Positions 43,911 through 53,637 are shown, counted from the first letter of the stretch. The stretch: 64,000 nt of DNA from CAIYTF01 sp963664845 (GCA_963664845.1 OY761615.1:5208001-5272000); one strand, 5' to 3'. Numbers and translations are program-made. The notes: generated from the letters alone by a model not told the origin.

Positions 43911-45455
43911 TTATTTCACCCTTATTAAATTAAGTCCTGCGTGAATTTCATAAGACTGCTCTTTATTGAATTCCCTGCATACGACCAGATTAAATGGCTT
44001 GTCTGATTGAACAGAGAGCCGTATTTCTGATACTATGCTTTCCCGCTCAGCGCATTCCAATGAGGCAATGGTATTGCCAAAGTGCAGATTTTTGAGTCCA
44101 TGCCGGTCTTTGCGGGAAATAGTCCAGCGGACAGTGTTATTCGCGGCATCAGGAATTATGCCGATGACGTTCTCGATGAGAAGAGTTATTGGGCCACAAC
44201 CGCTCCAGCCTACAAAATTCGGCTGTGACTGAATGCCGCGTCGCACGACATCAGGAGAATAGTTCTCCCAAATGGTGCCTGTACGCTTATATACTTTTGT
44301 CATGCCGTCGATGTATTTTTCAGCAGCTGCATTGCAAAACTCGGCGGTATAATATACTTGTGTATATCGCTCGAGTCCCTTAATTACCATCGTATTTGTG
44401 GGAGCCCAAACTCCGCCAACCCAATAGGCTCCGTCCGGTTTATACAGTGGATGATCAGCAGCGAGAGAAGGAAAGGGTATCTCACGCCAGAATTCTTTAG
44501 TGTCTTTCAGGTGAGCCATCAGGCGTTCTGTTTGCTCATTGGAAGCAATTCCGGCAAGCATGGGCCAGAACGATGCAATTGTCTTGCACTTGTTCTGTTT
44601 GCCCTGATCGTCGAGATCATAGTACATACCATCTTCTTTATTCCACATCATACTGTTAATACGGTCAGCAATTTCCTTGTATTTTGCAGTATATGCGGAA
44701 GCCTTTGCCATGTAGCCGCATCTTCCGGAGATATCAGCCAGGTCGCGGTAGAACATTGCCATTTGTGCTGACATGTCAACCCATGCTGATCCGGATCGTG
44801 GGGTATTATCCATGCCGGAACCGAGCCTGGTTTGCCAATATAATTGATGTGCGGTATTTGCTTTTTTGCGATAGGTATCCAGCCATTCCGCGTATTTCTC
44901 CAATGCAGGCAATACCTTGCTGAACCGGGATGTATCACCGGATACCTGCGAATAGGAAAGTTCTGCCCAGCTAAACAGAGGTGGGTTTATCGTGTTATCA
45001 CGGCCTTCGAATACAAAGTCGGTTCCTGTTGCTTCGTCAATTTCACGGCACATATAGCCGTTTTCATATTGCCGGCAATAAAAATTGTCGAGTGAATTGA
45101 TGCAGGGGAAAAGATGAAATGCATAGCGGGCGAACATGATCATGAAGATAGTGTCCCACTGAAAAATGGACGGAGAAAATGCTTCGTCGATGTAATCGGA
45201 AACGAAAGGTGAACCTTGAGGAGGCTTCTTGTAGTGGTCGAATGCCAGTTCCCACGCTTTCCAGTATAGCGAAACCCACTCAGGATTATCTGAAAGAACG
45301 GGCGACGGCAATTGATCCTTTACGGCAGTAAATGTTGGAATAGTCACTCCAGTGTACGTTTTCTTGGGAAAGTAAAGTCCACGCTTTCCGGTATCTTCGT
45401 ATTGCGAAAATGCGGTACCAAGAAGAAGGCAACTGAGCAAAATAACTTTTTTCAT
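43911..45455 (-). CDS. exported trehalase/GH63-fold glycoside hydrolase
   Basis: 514 residues with a signal peptide (VILLSCLLLGTAFSQ). The (alpha/alpha)6-barrel features match the MGH1/GH63-GH37 group: FQWDTIFMIMFARY with the candidate acid Asp, WVGGVWAPTN, and GTIWENYSPD with the candidate base Glu, plus GWSGCGPITLL. Such enzymes cut alpha-glucosidic links, but some act on other sugars; the substrate is not clear. It lies 142 bases after the GH5 gene and probably ends the leftward GH3-GH5 unit. It converges with the GH16 gene 14 bases away. Confidence 0.8.
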   Translation of the reverse strand: MKKVILLSCLLLGTAFSQYEDTGKRGLYFPKKTYTGVTIPTFTAVKDQLPSPVLSDNPEWVSLYWKAWELAFDHYKKPPQGSPFVSDYIDEAFSPSIFQWDTIFMIMFARYAFHLFPCINSLDNFYCRQYENGYMCREIDEATGTDFVFEGRDNTINPPLFSWAELSYSQVSGDTSRFSKVLPALEKYAEWLDTYRKKANTAHQLYWQTRLGSGMDNTPRSGSAWVDMSAQMAMFYRDLADISGRCGYMAKASAYTAKYKEIADRINSMMWNKEDGMYYDLDDQGKQNKCKTIASFWPMLAGIASNEQTERLMAHLKDTKEFWREIPFPSLAADHPLYKPDGAYWVGGVWAPTNTMVIKGLERYTQVYYTAEFCNAAAEKYIDGMTKVYKRTGTIWENYSPDVVRRGIQSQPNFVGWSGCGPITLLIENVIGIIPDAANNTVRWTISRKDRHGLKNLHFGNTIASLECAERESIVSEIRLSVQSDKPFNLVVCREFNKEQSYEIHAGLNLIRVK

Positions 45456-45597
45456 TGTGATTGTTCCGTTAAAATCAAGTTCGTAGGAGAGTGATCAGCA
45501 TTTGTTTGCCGAAACTCAATTTTTTGGTCGGGACTGTAGAAACCGGTTTGTATTCAGAGTCCCGGCCGGTGCGCGTCTTCACTCGGGAATAAAGGAT

Positions 45598-46830
45598 TTA
45601 GTATTGTACTTTAATTCCTAATGCCCTCAGATATTCTTTATTAATGATGCAGTTTTCGAACCTGATATTGATCAGGTATTCTTTGAGTATCGATTTTGTC
45701 AAAACCGGATTTAAATGGTTTTTCCTGATGTCATCGTAACTTGTCCGCGGACCTTCAGCGAAGTTTTTGAGTGAATCGTATTGTCCTGGCATTTTGATTG
45801 ATACCATACAACTCCCGTCCACCATTTTTTTATAGGGCCAGAAACACCAGCCGATATTATTTTTTTCCAGTGTAACCCTGAAACTGTCTATCCAACCATT
45901 CGAATTTTCGCCGGATTCACCCAACCAGATGGGGATATTCTGTTTTTGCGAAATGTTGATATAATCCTGAATTACACTTTGGTCCGTTGCTGTCCAATAT
46001 TTATGGAAGGTATAAACCGAATTGGGATCAAGCGGCTTTTCAAAGATATCAAGGTTGGAATCCCACTGTGCGCCGCCAAGGAAAATTATATGATTAGGAT
46101 CAGTTGCACGTATAGTTTGTATAGCGCGTTTATAAAACTCAACCAATTTGGGATTGAGCGTTTTGGTGTCAAAATAGTGGGCAATGGGCTCATTGAGAAC
46201 ATCATAACCAATGACAATTCTATTGTCTTTGTATTTTGCGGCTATTTTTTCCCATACTTTCAATGCAAGCTGCTGAGAAGTTTCGGATTCGAAGAGGAAC
46301 GGATAACCATGGCTGTCATCGATGTTATCCCCGGTCTGCCCGCCAGGCGCGCAATGCATATCAAAAATAATATAGAGGTTTTCCTTTTCACACCATTGAA
46401 CCAGCCGGTCGAACAATGCAAAGCCCAGTGTTGGTTCTGCCGAGGGATATTCTTCGGAAATGAAGAACATATAGTGGAACGGCACGCGGATAGAATTCAG
46501 TCCACATGATTTTAGGAAATGAATATCAGCTTCGGTGATATAGTTTTCGCGGTACTCTTTCCAGAATGCAGCAGCATCTCCTGGCCCGATTAGCTGGTTC
46601 ATTAGCTCATATATCATGCTTGGTGAGCTGGTTTTCCCAAATCTAAACATGTAACCTTCAGGGACAAGCCAGTTGCCAAGATTTATACCTTTAAGGAGAA
46701 TTGTTTCTCCGGCCGGTGAAACAATGTTCCGGCCGGAAGTGTGAACAAACTTTGACTGCGCATGAAGCGGAAGGGCTGCAATTATGGAAAGCAGAAATAT
46801 AACCGACAAAAATTTCTTTAACTGTTTCAT
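45598..46830 (-). CDS. exported GH5 glycanase
   Basis: About 410 residues. The signal peptide ends near LPLHAQ. The GH5 TIM barrel shows KGINLGNWL at the start, NSIRVPFHYMF, the acid/base in DVLNEPIAHYF and the nucleophile in WLGESGENSNGW. GH5 members cleave beta-1,4 or beta-1,3 glucans and mannans; the opening motif is like exo-beta-1,3-glucanase or endoglucanase subgroups. ATG 46830 immediately follows the GH3 stop; a GTG at 46845 would overlap it. Second gene of the leftward hydrolase operon. Confidence 0.9.
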   Translation of the reverse strand: MKQLKKFLSVIFLLSIIAALPLHAQSKFVHTSGRNIVSPAGETILLKGINLGNWLVPEGYMFRFGKTSSPSMIYELMNQLIGPGDAAAFWKEYRENYITEADIHFLKSCGLNSIRVPFHYMFFISEEYPSAEPTLGFALFDRLVQWCEKENLYIIFDMHCAPGGQTGDNIDDSHGYPFLFESETSQQLALKVWEKIAAKYKDNRIVIGYDVLNEPIAHYFDTKTLNPKLVEFYKRAIQTIRATDPNHIIFLGGAQWDSNLDIFEKPLDPNSVYTFHKYWTATDQSVIQDYINISQKQNIPIWLGESGENSNGWIDSFRVTLEKNNIGWCFWPYKKMVDGSCMVSIKMPGQYDSLKNFAEGPRTSYDDIRKNHLNPVLTKSILKEYLINIRFENCIINKEYLRALGIKVQY

Positions 46831-46831
46831 G

Positions 46832-49069
46832 TTACTTCTTTTCACTGATAATTACTGTACCGTTGATGGTTTCCACTGAATTCGTGCCTACGAATATCGT
46901 TACCTGTCCTGGCTCATTACCGAATTGCATTTTGTCATTATAAAACGAAATGTTTTCCGGTGTTAAGATAAACACAACTGACTTAGTTTCATTGGGCTGC
47001 AAGGTGATTTTTTGAAAGTTTTTCAGCTCGCGGACCGGACGGGTGACGCTCGCGGGATTCCGGTTAATATATAACTGAACCACTTCCGAAGCAGGGTAGT
47101 TACCCGAATTTTTTACATCCACTTTTATCGTTGCAGATTCCGAGAGCCCGATTTGCTTTTTGTCGATGGTCAGGTTCGAATAGGTGAATGTTGAGTAGCT
47201 AAGACCAAATCCGAATGGATAAAGTGGCTTTTCAGAAATGTCGAGATATTTTGAGGAATAATGGTTTGTTTCGCTTGCCGGACGCCCGGTGTTTTTGTGG
47301 TTGTAGTAAACGGGTATCTGCCCGGTTGCACGGGGGAATGAAACGGTTAACTTGCCTGAGGGATTGAAATCACCCACCAGAGCTGATGCAATTGCATCGC
47401 CGGCAGTAATGCCCGGGAACCAGGATTCCAGTATGGCTCCGGCATTTTGTTGCAGATCGGGGATTGCCAGCGGGCGTCCGTTCATCAATACGACAACCAT
47501 GGGTTTTCCGGATTTGAGGATCTCCCTGAAGAGTTGACTCTGTGCACTTGGCAATTCTATTGAGGATCTTGATGCAGCCTCGCCTGAGTAATGCCCCTCT
47601 TCACCAAGTACAAGAACAACAAGGTCGGATACGTTGGCAATATGTAGAGCGGCTGAAAAGTCCGTTTTGCCTGTTTCATTTATGGGGCATCCCTGTACAT
47701 AGGTAATCTTAGCATCCGGAAGCTTTTTCTGTAATCCTTCGAGCACTGTTACGACGCTGTTCGTATCGCCAAATTGTTCCCATGAGCCAAGCGGATCCTT
47801 TCTGTTGTTTGCCAATGGGCCAATTAGCGCAATGCTTTTAGTTGTCTTGCTGATAGGGAGAATGTTGTTTGTGTTCTTTAATAAAACCAGGGAACTTTGA
47901 GCAAGTTCAAGTGCTGCTGCTCTTTGGGAAGCGTTTGCAACTTCAGCGGCTTCCTTGGTTTCATCACAAAAGCGGTAAGGATCGGCGAACAAATTCATGC
48001 GAAATTTAATACGAAGGATACGTCGAACAGACTCGTCAATTAGTGAAACCGGCACTGAACCTTCATTTAGGAGCTCCTTAAGATAAGTGCTGTAAGCGCG
48101 GGTTTCCATGTCCATATCCAATCCTGCCCTGATGGCTTTCAGCCCGGCCTGTTTGTTATCTTTGGCTATACCATGATTAACCATTTCCCCAATCGAATTC
48201 CAATCGCTGACAACGAAGCCGGAAAATTTCCACTCATCTCGCAGTATCTCGGTGAGAAGGTGTTTGTTGGCCGAGGACGGGATACCTGCAATCTCATTGA
48301 AAGAGCACATAAAGGTTTGTGCACCGGCATCAACGGCTGCTTTGAAGGGGGGGAGGTAAGTCTCTCGCAGGGTACGTTCGGATATATCTACCGTATTATA
48401 GTCGCGACCGCCTTCAGCAGCACCATAGGCGGCAAAATGTTTTGCGCAGGCAAGGATGTGATCGCCGGAAAGATCATCACCCTGCAGTCCTTTTACCCGG
48501 GCTGTGGTGATCAGAGAGCCCAGAAATGGGTCCTCTCCATTCCCTTCAGCTATGCGACCCCAGCGGGGATCACGTGCAATATCAACCATTGGCGTGAATG
48601 TCCAGTGGATTCCGCAGGCCGCCGCTTCTTTTGCCTGCATTGCAGCGGATTTTTCAATTAGTGATAAATCCCAGGAACAGGATTCGGCCAACGGGATAGG
48701 GAAAGTGGTTTTCACGCCATGAATAACATCAAATCCAAAGAGCAGGGGAATTCTTGTTCTCGATTCTGTCATAGCAATTTTCTGAAGTTCATACGTCAGT
48801 TTTGCGCCAACTGCGTTCAGAAGTGAACCAACTTTACCCTCCCGGATCAGTCGCTTATAATCGTCCGGTACAGTGGCAGCTTGTGATGGTCCCCATCCCC
48901 AGCCATAAGCTAATTGATTGAGTTGTCCGATTTTTTCATCAATGCTCATTATGGTGAGCAGGGAATCGATTTTTGCTTCAACTTTGGGGTCAAGCATGGT
49001 CCTTGTTTGGGGATAGAAAGTACTGATGAAAAGGAGCAGGAACAGGGCGAGAAGGTGTTGAAATTTCAT
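46832..49069 (-). CDS. exported GH3 beta-glucosidase
   Basis: 745 residues from ATG 49069, BglX-like length. Signal peptide, GH3 N-terminal barrel with nucleophile in GFVVSDWNSIGE, the KHFAAYGAAEGGRDYN loop, C-terminal domain with GHYSGEAASRSS (acid/base Glu), and a fibronectin-III-like end (VVQLYINR). It releases glucose from the non-reducing end of beta-gluco-oligosaccharides in the periplasm. First gene of the leftward hydrolase unit, read from a sigma-54-type promoter at about 49232-49246. A longer frame upstream of the signal peptide is not supported. Confidence 0.95.
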   Translation of the reverse strand: MKFQHLLALFLLLFISTFYPQTRTMLDPKVEAKIDSLLTIMSIDEKIGQLNQLAYGWGWGPSQAATVPDDYKRLIREGKVGSLLNAVGAKLTYELQKIAMTESRTRIPLLFGFDVIHGVKTTFPIPLAESCSWDLSLIEKSAAMQAKEAAACGIHWTFTPMVDIARDPRWGRIAEGNGEDPFLGSLITTARVKGLQGDDLSGDHILACAKHFAAYGAAEGGRDYNTVDISERTLRETYLPPFKAAVDAGAQTFMCSFNEIAGIPSSANKHLLTEILRDEWKFSGFVVSDWNSIGEMVNHGIAKDNKQAGLKAIRAGLDMDMETRAYSTYLKELLNEGSVPVSLIDESVRRILRIKFRMNLFADPYRFCDETKEAAEVANASQRAAALELAQSSLVLLKNTNNILPISKTTKSIALIGPLANNRKDPLGSWEQFGDTNSVVTVLEGLQKKLPDAKITYVQGCPINETGKTDFSAALHIANVSDLVVLVLGEEGHYSGEAASRSSIELPSAQSQLFREILKSGKPMVVVLMNGRPLAIPDLQQNAGAILESWFPGITAGDAIASALVGDFNPSGKLTVSFPRATGQIPVYYNHKNTGRPASETNHYSSKYLDISEKPLYPFGFGLSYSTFTYSNLTIDKKQIGLSESATIKVDVKNSGNYPASEVVQLYINRNPASVTRPVRELKNFQKITLQPNETKSVVFILTPENISFYNDKMQFGNEPGQVTIFVGTNSVETINGTVIISEKK

Positions 49070-49089
49070 GAGTTGTTTTCCATTTCTTT

Positions 49090-49104
49090 TGGCATGTAAG
49101 TTGC
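49090..49104 (+). promoter_or_regulatory. possible sigma-54 promoter towards the sensor operon
   Basis: TGGCATGTAAGTTGC has exact GG-N10-GC spacing and one mismatch to the consensus. It points right, towards the sensor operon 230 bases away, but lies inside the leader of the divergent GH3 gene. It could serve autoregulation or be a chance match. Confidence 0.35.
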
Positions 49105-49231
49105 TTAATTGCAATAACTTCCCGTCATTCATGAAAAAAAGCCGAAATGAAAACAGCTTTTCAACTGAGCAGCAGGAGAGACAGCATCCGGAATTTCCTT
49201 AGCGTTTCATGTTTATAATCCGGTAAAGCTT

Positions 49232-49246
49232 ACAACTTCTATGCCT
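49232..49246 (-). promoter_or_regulatory. sigma-54-type promoter of the GH3 operon
   Basis: On the leftward strand AGGCATAGAAGTTGT gives GG-N10-GT, close to TGGCAC-N5-TTGC. It lies about 160 bases before the GH3 ATG. The pair of 17-bp dyads at 49306-49344 is upstream of it, with the nearer one centred about 70 bases from the -24 element. Confidence 0.5.
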
Positions 49247-49305
49247 TATTTTTGTAAATTACCTTATCCGGAAAACTTAATATATTTGGACACAGTGATT
49301 TGAAG

Positions 49306-49344
49306 TTTATTATTATGATAACACGGACTTATTAAATTGATAAC
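49306..49344. promoter_or_regulatory. paired 17-bp dyad operators between GH3 and sensor operon
   Basis: TTTAT-TATTATG-ATAAC at 49306-49322 and CTTAT-TAAATTG-ATAAC at 49328-49344, 22 bases apart centre to centre. They match the pairs upstream of the symporter and GH2 genes. The second site covers the TTG start of the binding-protein gene, which would allow the regulator to affect its own operon. Confidence 0.6.
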
Positions 49345-50674
49345 AAAATTTTTACATGATTTAAAAATTGACAGATATTATTATCCGATTTTTATCATTT
49401 TAGTTGTTATAGGGTTCATAACGATAAATTCGGTATATAATACCATAGAGATTAGTCCGCAAAAAAGTATTACCACGCTATACTATGTCGATCATATTTC
49501 CAATGCTCATCAGAAAGTAATTGATAAATTCAACGAAAAGTATGCGGGGCAAATCCGTGTGGAAGCAATTAATCTGCCCTTCGATAAATTCAGCACCAAT
49601 GAGCGAAAAGAACTGCTGGCAAGATATCTCAAAAGCAAGAGTGACCGGATAGACGTTTTTGCAGTTGATCAGATTTGGGTACCCCGTTTTGCAAAATGGG
49701 GAATAACGCTGGATAAATACTATCCCAGAGAGGAAACCGGGAAACAATTCGGGCGTGCTTTGGAGTCCTGTTATTATGCGGACTCGCTGGCAGCAATTCC
49801 TCTGTATCTGGATATCTCTCTCATGTGCGCCCGGAAGGATATCCTTCTGAAACACAAGGATGGGGAGAAGTGGTTGGAGGAATTGAAGAAGACAATTACG
49901 TGGGAACGGTTTATAAAACTGCATCAGGAATTAGGGATAGCCAACCCGTTCTTTACATTTCAGGCTGATGATTACGAAGGGTTGATGTGTATTTTCACGG
50001 AGCTTATTGCCTCGCAAAATTCGTCAATAGTACAAAACGGGAAGCTGTACCTGGATGACAACCCTGCGGCTAAAAAAGCCTTGCAGTTGCTTGTGGATTT
50101 GGTAAATAAATATCAACTTTCTCCAAAGACGGTAACCTCATTTAAGGAAAATGAAAGCTTCCGGTACTTCATCTCTAACGACGGATTATTTGTTCGCGCG
50201 TGGCCCAGCTTTTCCGGGAACGATGAACGGGTTTTCCCGGGGTTTAACAGGATCAGGCCTGAATTGGTGCAGGTACCAAATCCCTATTTTGACGGGCAAA
50301 AACCGGTTGCCGTTTTCGGCGGTTGGAATTTGATGATTTCCAAAAATTCACAGAAAATCAATGAAGCGATAAAATTCATTCGCTATGTTGTCAGCCCGGA
50401 AGCGCAAAAAATATTATTTGAAAATGGTCAGTACTTACCGGCCATCAATCAAATTTATTATGATTCTTCCTACGTGGCAAAGCATCCGGAACTTAATTTC
50501 TACCGGAATTATATTCACGAAGGAGTTCACCGTCCCTTTTTGAAAGGTTATACGGGAATATCCGATATTATAACCTTTTACGTAAAAGCCGCAATTAACC
50601 GCGAGCTTTCGGTTGATGAAGCACTAAAACGGGCTTCCGATAAAATTCGTCTGAATAAAAAACTGTTGCAATAA
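49337..50674 (+). CDS. membrane-anchored solute-binding protein (sugar sensor)
   Basis: 445 residues from TTG 49337. An uncleaved helix at about 16-34 anchors a family-1 extracellular solute-binding domain of the ABC sugar type: ending block FGGWNLMISKNSQKINEAIKF, VSPEAQKILFENGQYLPA, and a middle RIDVFAVDQIWVPRFAKWG. No transporter genes accompany it. Instead a sensor kinase starts 3 bases after the stop and a sigma-54 activator follows, so it most likely binds an oligosaccharide and signals to the kinase. The open frame only begins at 49322, so no earlier ATG or GTG exists. No clear ribosome site is seen. Confidence 0.82.
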   Translation: MITKFLHDLKIDRYYYPIFIILVVIGFITINSVYNTIEISPQKSITTLYYVDHISNAHQKVIDKFNEKYAGQIRVEAINLPFDKFSTNERKELLARYLKSKSDRIDVFAVDQIWVPRFAKWGITLDKYYPREETGKQFGRALESCYYADSLAAIPLYLDISLMCARKDILLKHKDGEKWLEELKKTITWERFIKLHQELGIANPFFTFQADDYEGLMCIFTELIASQNSSIVQNGKLYLDDNPAAKKALQLLVDLVNKYQLSPKTVTSFKENESFRYFISNDGLFVRAWPSFSGNDERVFPGFNRIRPELVQVPNPYFDGQKPVAVFGGWNLMISKNSQKINEAIKFIRYVVSPEAQKILFENGQYLPAINQIYYDSSYVAKHPELNFYRNYIHEGVHRPFLKGYTGISDIITFYVKAAINRELSVDEALKRASDKIRLNKKLLQ

Positions 50675-50677
50675 AGC

Positions 50678-52159
50678 ATGCCAAATCGCAGACCATTTGA
50701 GAATCCAAAAGAGTATCACTTCCAATTCAGGCATATCACGTTCCTGTTCGTGAGCCTGATATTGCTGCAAATGATAATTTCCTTCATTAATAAAGCTGCA
50801 ATTAAGGATTTTTTGAGAAGCACACAGGAATCATATCAGCGGGTTTCCGTTGAACAGTTAGCCAGTCTTACAACTGAAAATCTGGAACTGTTGCTGGAAA
50901 CTTTTAATCCTGAAGAACCCGTTTCGCCTCAACTGATCCCCAAAATCACGCAAACATTCAATATCATCTTCAGCCAGCAATCCTTACAGCATGATATTAA
51001 AGAACTGTGTCTCATTGTTGAAAAAGATGACCACCTGTACAGTATTGATGATGGGCTCATTCTTTACAATTATCTGTACTCTTCCAATTTTCATTTTCAG
51101 AATTCCGGAACACATCAGACAGCGTTGGACAAGTTTGCAGGTCTCCATAAAGAACTGATGGCCAAGGAGGAAATTAAGACGCTGTATGGTGATGATGGCA
51201 TTTTCAGCATTTTCGTTCCGGTTGTGGTACGTGGTGAGTATATCGGTACAATGTATGTAAAGATTCAACCTGACTTCTCGCTCTTTACGGAAAAGGTTAT
51301 TGCCAGTTACAATGAATCATCAATCATTTATATCTCGCTCATACTGCTTGGACTGGTGGCAATGTATTTTGTGTCGTCCTACACCCTTCGCGAACGCGAT
51401 GAGGTACAAAACCAACTGCTGCAGCAGCATGAGGCCAACATCATTAAAGAGATTAACTACGAGAAAGAACTGCTTTTTACCAAGAGGATCTACCATACCC
51501 ATCATAAAGCGGAAAAAATAATGGGATTCATCAAGGAAGACCTGAGAAGCCTTTCGCCGGAAAATATGGCAGAAATCAATTTCAGGGTAACAAAATATTC
51601 CAATTTTATTTCACGGGTTATCTATGATATGAAATGGTATGATCCGCCGCTGCAAACAATACGTAATCAGATATTCCAGACTGATCTGAACGAAGTTCTC
51701 CGGTTTCTTGCCGATAATATTTTCCTGAGAATTTCATCGGCCACAAATGCGTTTAAGATAAACCTGGTGCTGGATGAAACGCTGCCAAAGGTAGCTTATA
51801 ACGAATTTGTCGTGTGGGAGATATTTGAACCGATAATCCAAAACTGCTTTGATCATGCGGAGGTGGATGATCTGGTGATAACAATAACCACTTCTCAGGA
51901 TGTTGAACAGGGAACCAAGACTGTAACCATTGCCGATAACGGAAGAGGATTGCCGGAAGAATTGCTCACCTTGAATGAAGATGGGATCAAGAATTTGTTT
52001 ATGGAAGGCATCTCGACCAAAAAAACGGAAAAGCCAAACACTGGTTACGGGTGTTATATTGCCTATGAAATATGCAAGCGCTGTGACTGGCTTATTGACG
52101 CCGAAAATTTGCCTGACCATGGCTGTAAATTTACTTTTGTAATTACTAACCGGATATAG
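50678..52159 (+). CDS. sensor histidine kinase of the sugar-sensing operon
   Basis: 493 residues. Helix at about 21-40, extracytoplasmic sensor region (about 42-208), second helix (about 212-233), then a coiled coil and kinase core. There is no canonical HELRTP box; the likely phospho-acceptor is one of His273, His275 or His276 in YHTHHKAEKIMGF. The ATPase domain has an N-box EPIIQNCFDHAEV, DNGRGLP and a G-rich NTGYGCYIAYEI. It presumably contacts the membrane-anchored binding protein encoded just upstream and phosphorylates the sigma-54 activator encoded 8 bases downstream. Confidence 0.88.
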   Translation: MPNRRPFENPKEYHFQFRHITFLFVSLILLQMIISFINKAAIKDFLRSTQESYQRVSVEQLASLTTENLELLLETFNPEEPVSPQLIPKITQTFNIIFSQQSLQHDIKELCLIVEKDDHLYSIDDGLILYNYLYSSNFHFQNSGTHQTALDKFAGLHKELMAKEEIKTLYGDDGIFSIFVPVVVRGEYIGTMYVKIQPDFSLFTEKVIASYNESSIIYISLILLGLVAMYFVSSYTLRERDEVQNQLLQQHEANIIKEINYEKELLFTKRIYHTHHKAEKIMGFIKEDLRSLSPENMAEINFRVTKYSNFISRVIYDMKWYDPPLQTIRNQIFQTDLNEVLRFLADNIFLRISSATNAFKINLVLDETLPKVAYNEFVVWEIFEPIIQNCFDHAEVDDLVITITTSQDVEQGTKTVTIADNGRGLPEELLTLNEDGIKNLFMEGISTKKTEKPNTGYGCYIAYEICKRCDWLIDAENLPDHGCKFTFVITNRI

Positions 52160-52167
52160 AAATACTT

Positions 52168-53637
52168 ATGTTTGAAGAAACCATAAAAGTTCTGTTGATA
52201 GAAGACGAAGAATTTGACGTTCGCAGGATTCGAAACACCATTCAACCTTTTCAGGATCGTGTATTGATACAGAATATTGTATCGAATGGAATTGATGCTT
52301 TGGCATTGCTGGCAACCGATCATTCCCAATTTGATATTGTGATCATGGACTTTCAGATAGCCGGTGGTCTGAAGGGTGAAGCTCTCATCCAAAAAATAAA
52401 AAATATCGATGCCACACTGCAAATCATCGTGGTTACCAAAATGACCATTAATATCACCGATTACAATTTTGCCCACCGGCTTATGGCCGCGGGAGCCTTC
52501 TGGTATTGCACCAAATATCCTGGTGATATTGAATCGTATATTTATCAGCCGACAGATTTTATGCTCAGTATATTCAATGCCTTTGAAAAGTGCAGGCTTG
52601 AGCGGGAAAGAAAACGTTCTAACCAGAAACTGAGCAAAAATATTGAGGATATTCTGCGCCAGAAGCGTATCGTGGGTGAATCAGAACCAATTGAGAAACT
52701 GAAGAATGAGATAGGTCGTTTGGCCACGAATGATCTGAATGTGTTTATTCGCGGCTCTTCGGGCACGGGAAAAGAATTGGTGGCATATAATATTCACTAC
52801 CGCAGTGAACGTAAATACGAGAATTTTGTCGTTATAAACTGTGGCAGCATACCCAACGATTTGGTAGAGAGCGAATTGTTTGGCTATGAAAAAGGTGCTT
52901 TTACCGGAGCCGACAAGAAAAAAATGGGCCTTTTTGAACTGGCACATAACGGAACGATATTTTTGGACGAAGTTACTGAGCTGCCGTTGCAGACACAGGT
53001 CAAATTACTGCGTGTTATCCAAAGCGGGGAAATTGAAAAAATCGGTCGAACTGACAAATTGCATGTCAACGTCCGTTTGATAGCGGCTACCAACAAGAAC
53101 GTTGAAGAAGAAGTGAAGGCAAAACGCTTCCGGGAAGATCTTTATTACCGTCTCAACGTGCTTCCGGTATTTGTTCCGGATTTACGGGCAAGAAAGGGCG
53201 ACATTGACATTCTCACCGATCATTTTCTTACCTCAATGTCAATCGACATGATAAAGCCCAAACCGCAGTTGGATGCCTCTGCCATTGCAGAACTTAACCG
53301 GTACGGATTCCCGGGGAATATTCGGGAATTGAAGAATGTGGTGCAACGGCTTCTCTTTCAGGACGAGCTTCATATTTCTGCCAGTCATATAAAAGCCGCC
53401 CTTGGTGTATCGACTGTGCTTTCGGGTGATGACGATTTTATCAACTTTGACAAGCTTTATGAAAAGGAACCCTTGCCTTTGCGCGAAGTGGAAAATATTG
53501 TTAGAAGCAAGTATTTTTCTTACATACGGCAGAGATGCCAGTCCGATGCGGAAACCGCAAAAATATTAGGTCTGGCGCCCTCAAACTATCATCGCATGGC
53601 AAAAGAATTGGGCATGAAACCATCCGGGAAGTTGTGA
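52168..53637 (+). CDS. sigma-54-dependent response regulator
   Basis: 489-residue NtrC-type activator. The receiver domain (about 1-125) has Asp61 (VIMDFQ). The AAA+ domain (about 165-390) carries Walker A GSSGTGKE, the sigma-54-contacting GAFTGA loop at 243-248, FLDEV of Walker B and the R-finger region FREDLYYRLNVLPV. A Fis-type helix-turn-helix closes the protein (AETAKILGLAPSNYHRMAKEL). It should bind upstream DNA sites and open -24/-12 promoters. Such promoter matches and a shared dyad pair occur at several units of this locus, so these are its likely targets. Confidence 0.95.
   Translation: MFEETIKVLLIEDEEFDVRRIRNTIQPFQDRVLIQNIVSNGIDALALLATDHSQFDIVIMDFQIAGGLKGEALIQKIKNIDATLQIIVVTKMTINITDYNFAHRLMAAGAFWYCTKYPGDIESYIYQPTDFMLSIFNAFEKCRLERERKRSNQKLSKNIEDILRQKRIVGESEPIEKLKNEIGRLATNDLNVFIRGSSGTGKELVAYNIHYRSERKYENFVVINCGSIPNDLVESELFGYEKGAFTGADKKKMGLFELAHNGTIFLDEVTELPLQTQVKLLRVIQSGEIEKIGRTDKLHVNVRLIAATNKNVEEEVKAKRFREDLYYRLNVLPVFVPDLRARKGDIDILTDHFLTSMSIDMIKPKPQLDASAIAELNRYGFPGNIRELKNVVQRLLFQDELHISASHIKAALGVSTVLSGDDDFINFDKLYEKEPLPLREVENIVRSKYFSYIRQRCQSDAETAKILGLAPSNYHRMAKELGMKPSGKL

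Noticed and set aside
45456..45597. possible sigma-54 promoter before the trehalase/GH63-like gene
   Set aside because: The best leftward candidate has GG-N9-GC, one base short of the required spacing, and no dyad pair; transcription from the GH3-GH5 unit is simpler.
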